Assembly (NCBI GenBank): GCA_964454745.1
Contig: CAYVUI010000071.1
Location: 1-24,108 of the forward strand
Reading direction: 5' to 3'
Source of the DNA: CAYVUI01 sp964454745
Lineage (GTDB): Bacteria; Planctomycetota; Phycisphaerae; Sedimentisphaerales; Anaerohalosphaeraceae
DNA: 24,108 bases
In this document: positions 7,944-15,817 of the stretch, in pieces
How the letters are laid out: each line of letters starts with the position of its first letter
How positions within the stretch are numbered: the first letter of the stretch is position 1
Made by a program: the position numbers and the translations under genes
Notes under the pieces: generated by a model
What the model saw: only the letters and a program-made list of their open reading frames with translations
Told to the model about the DNA's origin: nothing
Databases searched by the model: none

Positions 7944-10900
7944 ATGGGCAAATTCTATCTTATAACAACCGCAGTCCTGATCTTTTTTGCTTCCGCTTCT
8001 CTCGCGGATTTTTACATCAGCCCTGACGGCAGCGACACCAATCCGGGCACTCAGGCCCGGCCCTTCCAAACACTGAACCAGGCCCGGCTGGCCGTGCGTG
8101 AAGTAAACTCCGACATGAAGGAAGACATCGTGGTCTTTATTGCACCGGGGGAGTATTTCTTTGACGAGCCTGTTGTTTTCACCACCGCTGACTCGGGGAC
8201 CAACGGTTATAAGGTTCTCTACCGCAACCAGGGCCAGATCGGCAGTGCCCGTTTTGTCGGCGGCAGGCAAATCAAGGGCTTCAAACGCGTTGGGAATGCC
8301 TGGCAGGTCGATGTCGGCAAAAACACTTTCCATACACTCTACCAAAACCATAAGCGACTTCACAAGGCCCGTTATCCGAATTACATTCACAATGAACAGT
8401 TTCCCACGGCACACGCCCCGTATTTCGTTTCGGTGACAGGATCGCCGCTGTCGAAGCCGCCGGTTCCCAGTTGGCTTACATATAACCCCGCCGAAGTGGA
8501 CCTGGAAGGTATTGACGTGGGCCAAATGAAAATCAACATCTTTCCCTGGGGCAAATGCAACTGGCATCGCTGGAACTGCGCCGTCACCGGGATTGATACC
8601 GCAAACCACAAGATTACTTTCGACAACATGAATGACGGCACACAAATCGAGGACCGCGCCCGCTTCTACCTTGAAGACCATGAAACCTTTCTCGATGACC
8701 CCGGGGAATTCTATCTTGATCCGGAAACGGGCAGACTCTGCCTGATTCCTTATCCTGGCGAACAATCGAATCCAGATCGCCTCAATATCGTCATGCCCCT
8801 CACTCACGATATCATCCGGCTGGCCGGCGATTCCATTCAAAATCCAATCCATGACATTACCTTTGAAGGCCTGGCCCTGGAATACACCGACGGTGTTTCT
8901 CCGCTTCGATTCTGGTGGCAGCTTGCCTGGGGACGCAATGACCATGCCCTGATCTGGATGAACAATGCCGCCAAAATCGAAATCCGCAACTGCCATCTGA
9001 AAAACTCCGGCCGCCACGGTATTATGATGGCCGGTGGCAATAACAACAACAAGGTATACGGCTGCTGGGTAGAGCAAATGGGAATCAATGGAATTGCCAT
9101 GTCCAACTTCGCAACGAAAGATGCGAAAAATGAAACCGTAACCCACAACATTATTTCCAACTGCAAAGTCCATGACATCGGCCAATTGGGCCTTTATGCT
9201 TCCTGTACAACGATCATGGGAGGAAGCTACAATGAAATTTCATACTGTGAACTCTTCAACTCGCCCCGTTACGCAAATACCATGCGGGGCAATATCACCG
9301 CGAAGAATACCCGCGGAGCCGAAGCACGCGAAAACCCAAAGGCTTCCAAATCGACCGACAATCAATTCAAATATCTGCGTATTTATGATTGCGGCCAGGA
9401 TTCCGGGGATATGGGCGCAATTCACAGTTGCCAGGTAAACCTTGAAGGCGGCGAGTATATCAACCAGTACGAGCAGATCACAATTGACAACACCCGCGCG
9501 GTCGAGGGCATGAACGATATTCCGCCCGATGGTATATTTCTCGACTGGCCCGGCATGACAATGCACCAGCGGTTTAAAGATTTCCATATCGTCAATTCAC
9601 AGGGCCAGCAATTCCGCTCCAACGGCCACGCCAATGCCGCTTCCGCGGTTACCGAGAATGTAAGCTGGAAACCCGGTTTCGATGGATCCCGCATGCAATA
9701 TGAAAAGATCGGTCTCAAAGATGATTTCCCCAAAGTATACGGCGAAAGAGAACGCAAAACCGCCCCGGGAATGGTTGAAAACTTCAAAGCGGAAGCGATC
9801 AGTGATACGGCCATAAAACTAACCTGGCAACCCCCTGCCGAAAATAAAAATCAACAATTGGTCTATACCATTTACCGAAACGATATGCCCTGGCAAACCA
9901 CGGAGAAAACGGCTTTGGTGAATCACAATTTAACGGAACTGCAATCCTGCAATTATCGCATATCAGCGCAAAACGGACCCTTGGGGCCGTTGGGCAAGCT
10001 TAGCCAATCGATTACCGCTACGACTTTACCTGACACCACACCACCTGAGATTGCCGCCGCCTTTACAGTGCAGGGACAGAAAGCGATCATTGCCTCCTTT
10101 ACGGAACCTGTTGAAAAAACCAGTGCACAAAACCTCAGCAACTATCGTATCAATGCTGACGCGCGTATCGTTGATATAAAATACGATACAGCTGCCCCAC
10201 AACGGATTACCTTGACGCTTGATAAAGCGTTACCCGAAAATCAAAAATTTACTTTAACCGCTCGAAAAATTAAAGATATGGCCGCCCATCCTAACACCAT
10301 GGCAGGCAGATCCTCTAAGACTTTCACCACGCTGTCACTTACAGCCTATTACCCAATGGATGAAACCCAGGGCCAAATCGTTCATGATATCAGCGGCAAT
10401 GAGAATAAAGGCAAAATCGTTGGCAATTGTGATTGGCTGCCAAACAAAGGGATCATCGGCGGTGCCCTCAAATTGGATGGGGTTTCCGGCTATGCGGTTT
10501 GTTCCGAAAAGGCCAACCTGGGCCCGGGCGATTTCACCATTGCTGCCTGGATCAACAGGAATGCCCAGGATACAAACATTTTCCTCTCAAAGGGCAACGG
10601 CTTCGGTTCCAATCAGCAATGGTCGCTTGGCTGGGCGTATCCGGTGGGAAGCGGAAGTGTTTCAATGAGATATAATGGACAATACTGGGCAACGGCCGAA
10701 AAATCCGTACCGAAGGGAATATGGACGCATATCGCCTTTGTCCGCAAAGGAAAAATCGGTCATACGTATGTAAACGGCAAACGCAGTGGTGATCCTCACA
10801 ATCTCTCCAAAATGGGCGAGCTGGTCAATGACAGGCCTTTGCTCATTGGCCGGCGCGAGCACGAACCGTCCCCGGCCATGTTTTCGGGCATGATTGATGA

Positions 10901-10973
10901 CATCAGAATTTACAACCAGGCCCTGGACCCTGCCCAGATCCTCGCCCTGGCCCAGAGAGATGCTGAAAAATAA
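7944..10973 (+). CDS. Secreted right-handed beta-helix enzyme (GH141-like) with Fn3, Ig-like and LamG domains
   Basis: The start is set at the ATG at 7944, not the in-frame one at 7902, because an AGGGAG site lies 8 bases upstream and a signal peptide (cut near residue 21) follows at once. This gives 1009 residues. The mature N-terminus has the FYISPDGSDTNPGTQARPFQ motif of secreted beta-helix proteins. LYQNHKRLHKARYPN (about residues 132-146) resembles GH141 enzymes (fucosidase/xylanase family). Beta-helix coils run to about 570, with runs such as IEIRNCHLKNSGRHGIMMAG. An Fn3 domain follows (about 606-695), then an Ig-like domain opening with DTTPPEIAAAF (about 696-795). A terminal LamG domain (about 798-1005) opens with LTAYYPMDETQG. 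The role is probably cleavage of a plant or algal glycan outside the cytoplasm. The GH141 call is tentative; a polysaccharide lyase is the main alternative. Confidence 0.8.
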   Translation: MGKFYLITTAVLIFFASASLADFYISPDGSDTNPGTQARPFQTLNQARLAVREVNSDMKEDIVVFIAPGEYFFDEPVVFTTADSGTNGYKVLYRNQGQIGSARFVGGRQIKGFKRVGNAWQVDVGKNTFHTLYQNHKRLHKARYPNYIHNEQFPTAHAPYFVSVTGSPLSKPPVPSWLTYNPAEVDLEGIDVGQMKINIFPWGKCNWHRWNCAVTGIDTANHKITFDNMNDGTQIEDRARFYLEDHETFLDDPGEFYLDPETGRLCLIPYPGEQSNPDRLNIVMPLTHDIIRLAGDSIQNPIHDITFEGLALEYTDGVSPLRFWWQLAWGRNDHALIWMNNAAKIEIRNCHLKNSGRHGIMMAGGNNNNKVYGCWVEQMGINGIAMSNFATKDAKNETVTHNIISNCKVHDIGQLGLYASCTTIMGGSYNEISYCELFNSPRYANTMRGNITAKNTRGAEARENPKASKSTDNQFKYLRIYDCGQDSGDMGAIHSCQVNLEGGEYINQYEQITIDNTRAVEGMNDIPPDGIFLDWPGMTMHQRFKDFHIVNSQGQQFRSNGHANAASAVTENVSWKPGFDGSRMQYEKIGLKDDFPKVYGERERKTAPGMVENFKAEAISDTAIKLTWQPPAENKNQQLVYTIYRNDMPWQTTEKTALVNHNLTELQSCNYRISAQNGPLGPLGKLSQSITATTLPDTTPPEIAAAFTVQGQKAIIASFTEPVEKTSAQNLSNYRINADARIVDIKYDTAAPQRITLTLDKALPENQKFTLTARKIKDMAAHPNTMAGRSSKTFTTLSLTAYYPMDETQGQIVHDISGNENKGKIVGNCDWLPNKGIIGGALKLDGVSGYAVCSEKANLGPGDFTIAAWINRNAQDTNIFLSKGNGFGSNQQWSLGWAYPVGSGSVSMRYNGQYWATAEKSVPKGIWTHIAFVRKGKIGHTYVNGKRSGDPHNLSKMGELVNDRPLLIGRREHEPSPAMFSGMIDDIRIYNQALDPAQILALAQRDAEK

Positions 10974-10991
10974 CAAGGTTTCGCAGCTGCG

Positions 10992-12740
10992 TTATCCCTT
11001 TTTCCACTTCTTGTATTCCGCAATGCTGTCAATCAGCGGCTGCTGGTCCACAATCGGCCCCTCAAGGATCGGATCACCCTCTTTCTCCAGCCACGTAAAC
11101 ATCTTCGCCTTCATATTTTCCAAAGCCTCCGCGTGTTTTTTGTCCATGGCAAGGCTCTTCTTGCAGTCCGGATCGGCCTTGAGATCGTAAAGCTGGATAA
11201 CATTCGGGCGGAAGATATCCCGGAAATGAAACGAGAATCTGTGTGTTTCAGTTTCGATGGTGTACTTGTAACTTGGCTCCTTTGTTTTCGCGACCACATC
11301 AGTCAGGTCCGCGTTCCAGTTACCCTGGTTGGCCCGGTATTCCTCGCGGAACACCTTGTGGAACGGATGATCGATATCGCCGCGCAGAACCGGCACTTCG
11401 CTCTGTTCGAGATGCCGCCAGAGCCGGTCGTCCAGTTCCTTCTGGACCTTCACATACTCAGGATTCCCGGCCAGGTCATGCTGCTCATAAGGATCATTTT
11501 CAAGGTCATACAACTCAACCAGTGGACGAGCGCAACCTTCCCGCAATCTTACGAAATTGAACGAATTGGCCATAAAATTACGGATGTACTTGTATTTTTG
11601 CGTCCGGATCCCAAAATTCCAGCCGTACACATAGCTGGTAAACAGGTGATCCCGGGTCGGCTTATGCTTTTTCTCAGGCTCACGCAGCAGCCGGGCAAAG
11701 CTTACGCCATCCATCTTATGCGGCACCCGGATACCCGTCATTTCGGTAATTGTAGGCAAAAAATCGATGTTACTCAGCATCTGATCGACCTTGATCCCGC
11801 CGGTCAGCCCCCCTCCCGGCCAACGCATAATAAACGCCACATGCGTACCCGCGTCCAGCAGCGTCCACTTCGCCCGCGGAAATTCCGGCCCGTGCTCGGT
11901 ATTATAGAGCAGAATCGTATTTTCCTCGTGCCCGCTCTGTACCAGGGCCTCGCGAACCACCTTAATGCACTTATCCAAATCCCTTGCCGACGCCTGGAAA
12001 CCAGCCAGGTGCTCATTAAATTCCGCATCATCATTCGGGTACAGCGTATAAGGCGGCACCCACGTCCCTTTGCTGAAATCTGGCTTTTTGTCCTGCCAGA
12101 GAAACGGCGTATGCGTCTCATGAAAACCGATTTGCACATAAAACGGCTGCTGTTTGGCCTTTTCCGTCTTCAAAAAAGCTGCAGCGTCCTGTGCCACTTC
12201 CCATGCTTTCTTTGAGGTCATCATTTTCCGAGTCCAGTCGTCGGGTATCGGCTTCGGCAAAGGCTTATGCATCGGGTGCATTTCATCGAAACCGAGCTTG
12301 TCGTTAAACCGAGTCTCATGATTGTGCCCAAACAGGGCCGTGTAATAGCCATTGCCTTTTAAAACATGCGAAAGATGCTCGGTAATATCGCCAAGTTCAT
12401 ATTCCCAGCCATTCCCTGCCAGGCCCAACAGGCCGTTGTTTTCCGGGTACCGCCCGGTCAGCAGCGATCCCCGGCTGGGCGAACACATCGGGCTCGCAGA
12501 GAACATATTATTGAATAACACCCCATCCTCGGCCAGGGCGTCAATATTGGGGGTATGCACGCTCGGAACGCCGTAACAGCCCAAATGCGTACCCGTATCA
12601 TGCGAGGTAATAATCACAATGTTGGGCTTTCGCTGACGGGTATCTGTTGAGACAGCTAAATCCTTTGCCTGTCCGAGGATCGGAAAGGCCCCCAATGCCA
12701 GCGACGACTTTGCCAGAAAGTCTCTTCTTGTGTACTTCAC
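10992..12740 (-). CDS. S1 family sulfatase, heparan N-sulfatase-like, with Tat-type leader
   Basis: The 582-residue protein begins MKYTRRDFLAKSSLALGAFP, a twin-arginine-like leader without a lipobox, so a soluble periplasmic enzyme is likely. The formylglycine motif is C86-S-P-S-R90 followed by GSLLTGR. The usual metal-binding Asp pair is replaced by H47-D48 in ITSHDTGTHLGCYG, as in sulfamidase-like groups. LFGHNHETRF occupies the place of the usual GKWH motif. An ELYDLENDPYEQHDLA tail motif near residue 408 is repeated as QLYDLKADPDCKKSLA near 515. The start codon is GTG at 12740, supported by a GGGAGG site 5 bases upstream. The gene converges with the beta-helix enzyme, with only 18 bases between stops. 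The substrate is likely a sulfate group on the same glycan; whether N- or O-linked cannot be told. Confidence 0.9.
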   Translation of the reverse strand: MKYTRRDFLAKSSLALGAFPILGQAKDLAVSTDTRQRKPNIVIITSHDTGTHLGCYGVPSVHTPNIDALAEDGVLFNNMFSASPMCSPSRGSLLTGRYPENNGLLGLAGNGWEYELGDITEHLSHVLKGNGYYTALFGHNHETRFNDKLGFDEMHPMHKPLPKPIPDDWTRKMMTSKKAWEVAQDAAAFLKTEKAKQQPFYVQIGFHETHTPFLWQDKKPDFSKGTWVPPYTLYPNDDAEFNEHLAGFQASARDLDKCIKVVREALVQSGHEENTILLYNTEHGPEFPRAKWTLLDAGTHVAFIMRWPGGGLTGGIKVDQMLSNIDFLPTITEMTGIRVPHKMDGVSFARLLREPEKKHKPTRDHLFTSYVYGWNFGIRTQKYKYIRNFMANSFNFVRLREGCARPLVELYDLENDPYEQHDLAGNPEYVKVQKELDDRLWRHLEQSEVPVLRGDIDHPFHKVFREEYRANQGNWNADLTDVVAKTKEPSYKYTIETETHRFSFHFRDIFRPNVIQLYDLKADPDCKKSLAMDKKHAEALENMKAKMFTWLEKEGDPILEGPIVDQQPLIDSIAEYKKWKKG

Positions 12741-13082
12741 GCATACCTCCCGGATTGATTTCGTTTAACTTTTCGCCGTATCATATTATCCACTATACAC
12801 AAAGTAGCGAAATATTAAAACCGATCAACCCCAATATGCGCATTTACCTCCCTCATTTGCGTAAAAACCAACATTTCCGACAAACATTACCCCATAAACA
12901 CTTATCTCCTCAGAAAAAACATAATCAAGTTTTAAAAATGAGAATTACTGAGGCAATAGCCCCAATATACCCACAAAAGGCTTGACTTTTCGAACTTTTT
13001 TTGCTATAAATGTTATATCTATTCATTGGCTTTTAATGCTCAATTGCAGTGGAACATTAATTCCTATTTTCGGAGTTTCGTG
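12741..13082. other. Divergent AT-rich intergenic region (342 bases)
   Basis: No gene is supported here. The right end holds the strong promoter at 12982-13010. For the minus-strand sulfatase, candidate -10 boxes are TATAGT (12792-12797, with a poor TTTTAA 17 bases upstream) and TAATAT (12783-12788). A perfect octamer palindrome ATGCGCAT lies at 12835-12842. A loose CCTCAG/CTGAGG pair frames an A-rich stretch around 12908-12955, too far apart to be a convincing hairpin. Confidence 0.5.
12982..13010 (+). promoter_or_regulatory. Strong candidate sigma70 promoter for the LamG surface protein
   Basis: TTGACT (12982-12987), a 17-base T-rich spacer and TATAAA (13005-13010) each differ from consensus by one base. 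Transcription would start near 13017, leaving a leader of about 65 bases before the ATG at 13083. This start supports the shorter reading of the downstream gene. Confidence 0.7.
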
Positions 13083-15761
13083 ATGAAAAGAATTTTTGCA
13101 GGGCCTGTGTTTATCAGCGGTTTTCTCATCCTTTTGATCGCCGCAAACACTTCTTTTGCCCAAACCCTGACCTGGAACGGCTATACCAGCTCCGACTGGA
13201 GCGACTACCACAACTGGTCGACATGGGCCATACCCGCTGACGGCGACAAGATTTTCATCCATACCGCGGGCAGTTACAATCCCATCGCCGACAACATCGG
13301 CTACCTCGAGGTTAACCAGATTAATGTACGCTACAAAACGCTTACACTTCGCGGCAATACCCACATCACAAACCTCGCCAGTGTCCGCAACTTTCAAATA
13401 TCTGATAACGGCGTTATTACTATTGAAGCCGGTGCCACCGCCGAGCATACCCGCTGGACACGCATCGGGGCAGGGTCACCTGGCATAATGAATGTGTTAG
13501 GCACCTATTTAAGCGGAACCGAGCGTATTGACATCGGTTTTGACGGTTTATCCGCCGCCGGTTCAATGCTGAATATTTATGAAGGCGGACTCTTCCAATC
13601 GGACGGCGGTGATGTCTTTAACATTTATGACGGCTCCATGATCAACATCTATGGCGGTACGTTAAAAAAGTACGGCAATTATATTGATTCAGAAGATCAT
13701 TTGAATTTTGGCGATTTGATTGCACAAAATAAGATTCTATTTCCAACCCCGGGTTCCTCCTATACATTAGAGTACAAAGCAGATGGATACACTTACCTGA
13801 CGGTTACAGTAACTTCAAAGGCCGCGATGGAAATCCCCACGGACGGCAGCTCCAATGTCGGCCCGGATATCAAACTCGAATGGCAAAGCGGACAGGGCGC
13901 AGCAAGCCATGATGTCTATTTTGGCACGGATTACAATCTCGTCAGTTCCGCCACGACAAACGACCCCGAATACAAGGGAAACAAACCATTGGGAGAGGAA
14001 TTCTACCAGGGCACCGCGCTGCTCGCTTCCGGGCAAACCTATTACTGGAGAATTGACGAAATCCCCGCCAACGGTTCACCAGTGACCGGCGACATCTGGA
14101 GCTTTACCGTTGGAGATGGCCAGGCAGGCAATCCTTCACCTGAAAACGGCCAGACATCCGTTACCAACGAGGTCGACCTTCAATGGGATTCCGGGATCGA
14201 TACCGGCACGCATGACATTTACATCGGGACCAACTACAATGATGTCCTAAACGCCACAACCGTCTCTCCTGAATACGTGGACAATACCCCGGGCACATCT
14301 TACCTTGTCAACCTCAACGGCGGCACCACCTACTTCTGGCGAATTGACTGCGTAGATGCCCTGGGAACCTTTACAGGCGATGTATGGCAGTTTACGACGG
14401 AAGAAGGAAGAGATTTTGCGATTGACACTTTTGATGACTACACCGACACCGCGGACCTTCAAAACACCTGGACCGTGGCAGGCGGCGCAACGATTGCTCT
14501 CGAAACCAACCGAGAGCTTTACACGTATCGCTATTCCGGCCTCCGTCTGGATTACTCCAATATCACCGCACCCTGGTTTTCACAAGTTGTCAAAACCTAT
14601 CCGGTCGGCCTGAATCTGACAACCGGAGGCGTCGAGTCGATCGTCCTCTACTACCTCGGCGACCCCAATATCGACGGCCTCTATGTCACTCTTGACGATG
14701 GAACAAACTCTTCCAGCCAACACATCACCGATACGGCCCGCCTTGGGTCTCCGCAATGGCAGGAACTCAACTTCGACATCAGCGGTTTTACCGGGGTAAA
14801 CCTTACCGACATCCGGGAATTTTCCATAGGGATTATTTCACAAAGTGCCCCCCCCGGAGGCAGCTGCTCGGTTTATATTGACGAAATCGCCGCGTTCCCC
14901 AGACGCTGCACTCTCGCAAACGCTCATCCTGCCGACCTGGACGGCGATTGCCAAATCGGCCCGGCGGAATTACAGTGGGTCATGGACCACTGGCTCAGCC
15001 AGCAATACACACAAACCGCCGCAGACCCCGGAACAAACGGCCTCATCGCCTACTACAACTTTAACGAAACTTCCGGTGCGACATTAAACGACAGCTCGGC
15101 CAACAGCCATAACGGAACGGTCGATCCGGCAGGCTCGAATAACTGGGACGCCGCAGGTTACATGGGCGGATGCCTGGATTTTGACGGCACGTTTGGCGTA
15201 ACCCTGCCCGGAAACACATTCGACACCGTCAGTGACGCGGTCACTGTTTCCGTCTGGATTAATGCGGATGAAAACGAGCAGCCCGGCAAACCGGGACTCG
15301 CCGAGATGGGAGCTGGAGAGCTTCCCGCAGGCACAGCCTCAAGCTGCCAATGGGACACCACCCAGTATATGACTGAACAGACCAGCGATTTTGCCGGCTC
15401 CTGGCACCATTGGGCGTTCGTCAAAGACACTTTAGCCGGCACGATGCGAATTTACAAAGACGGCATCCTCGTTTCGCAAAACACCACCGCCGCAACGACG
15501 ATCGACAACAGTTCCTTAACCCGCATCGGATCAGCCCCGGACGGCACCCGCGGATTTTTCCGCGGAAAAATGGACGAGATGCGGATTTTCAACATGGCTT
15601 TGCCCCACTCGAATATCGCTTACCTGGCCGGCCTAAGCCAGGTGGATCAGCCGATTGCCCCGGCCCTGTCCCCCGTCGATCCGGTTCAGGACGGGACCAT
15701 TAACCTGAAGGATTTTGCGACCATTGCCTCGGATTGGACCGAACAGGTACTCTGGCCGTAA
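13083..15761 (+). CDS. Large secreted multidomain protein: beta-solenoid, Fn3-like repeats, LamG within a dockerin-like pair
   Basis: The ATG at 13083 is preferred over 13026 because a CGGAG site lies just upstream and a signal peptide (cut after SFA, about residue 25) follows. This gives 892 residues. Residues 27-220 are beta-solenoid-like, with FNIYDGSMINIYGGTL-type turns. Two Fn3-like repeats (about 248-345 and 345-440) share HDVYFGTDYN/HDIYIGTNYN and TYYWRID/TYFWRID blocks. A beta-sandwich (445-615) follows. Next come an EF-hand-like DLDGDCQIGPAELQWVMDHW (about 618), a LamG domain (about 651-845) and a second calcium-loop-like segment, DGTINLKDFATIASDW (about 869). The protein stops soon after, at EQVLWP. 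No catalytic domain is recognised; a binding or surface scaffold role is inferred. It is followed after 56 bases by the metallophosphoesterase gene, probably in one operon. Confidence 0.8.
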   Translation: MKRIFAGPVFISGFLILLIAANTSFAQTLTWNGYTSSDWSDYHNWSTWAIPADGDKIFIHTAGSYNPIADNIGYLEVNQINVRYKTLTLRGNTHITNLASVRNFQISDNGVITIEAGATAEHTRWTRIGAGSPGIMNVLGTYLSGTERIDIGFDGLSAAGSMLNIYEGGLFQSDGGDVFNIYDGSMINIYGGTLKKYGNYIDSEDHLNFGDLIAQNKILFPTPGSSYTLEYKADGYTYLTVTVTSKAAMEIPTDGSSNVGPDIKLEWQSGQGAASHDVYFGTDYNLVSSATTNDPEYKGNKPLGEEFYQGTALLASGQTYYWRIDEIPANGSPVTGDIWSFTVGDGQAGNPSPENGQTSVTNEVDLQWDSGIDTGTHDIYIGTNYNDVLNATTVSPEYVDNTPGTSYLVNLNGGTTYFWRIDCVDALGTFTGDVWQFTTEEGRDFAIDTFDDYTDTADLQNTWTVAGGATIALETNRELYTYRYSGLRLDYSNITAPWFSQVVKTYPVGLNLTTGGVESIVLYYLGDPNIDGLYVTLDDGTNSSSQHITDTARLGSPQWQELNFDISGFTGVNLTDIREFSIGIISQSAPPGGSCSVYIDEIAAFPRRCTLANAHPADLDGDCQIGPAELQWVMDHWLSQQYTQTAADPGTNGLIAYYNFNETSGATLNDSSANSHNGTVDPAGSNNWDAAGYMGGCLDFDGTFGVTLPGNTFDTVSDAVTVSVWINADENEQPGKPGLAEMGAGELPAGTASSCQWDTTQYMTEQTSDFAGSWHHWAFVKDTLAGTMRIYKDGILVSQNTTAATTIDNSSLTRIGSAPDGTRGFFRGKMDEMRIFNMALPHSNIAYLAGLSQVDQPIAPALSPVDPVQDGTINLKDFATIASDWTEQVLWP

Positions 15762-15817
15762 CCGACTTTCACTGTAGAACAAAACGCTTTTCTTAACATA
15801 TCAGTAAGGAAAACAGA

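Noticed and set aside
7923..9185. A 420-codon open frame antisense to the beta-helix enzyme
   Set aside because: No recognisable family or ribosome site; the sense strand carries a signal peptide and domain motifs over the same bases.
10982..10991. Palindrome CGCAGCTGCG between the convergent stops as a bidirectional terminator
   Set aside because: There is no loop for a stable hairpin and the T-run lies inside the sulfatase coding end, so an intrinsic terminator is not supported.
11133..12215. A 360-codon plus-strand frame over the second sulfatase
   Set aside because: It shows no domain and is opposed to a well-supported sulfatase.
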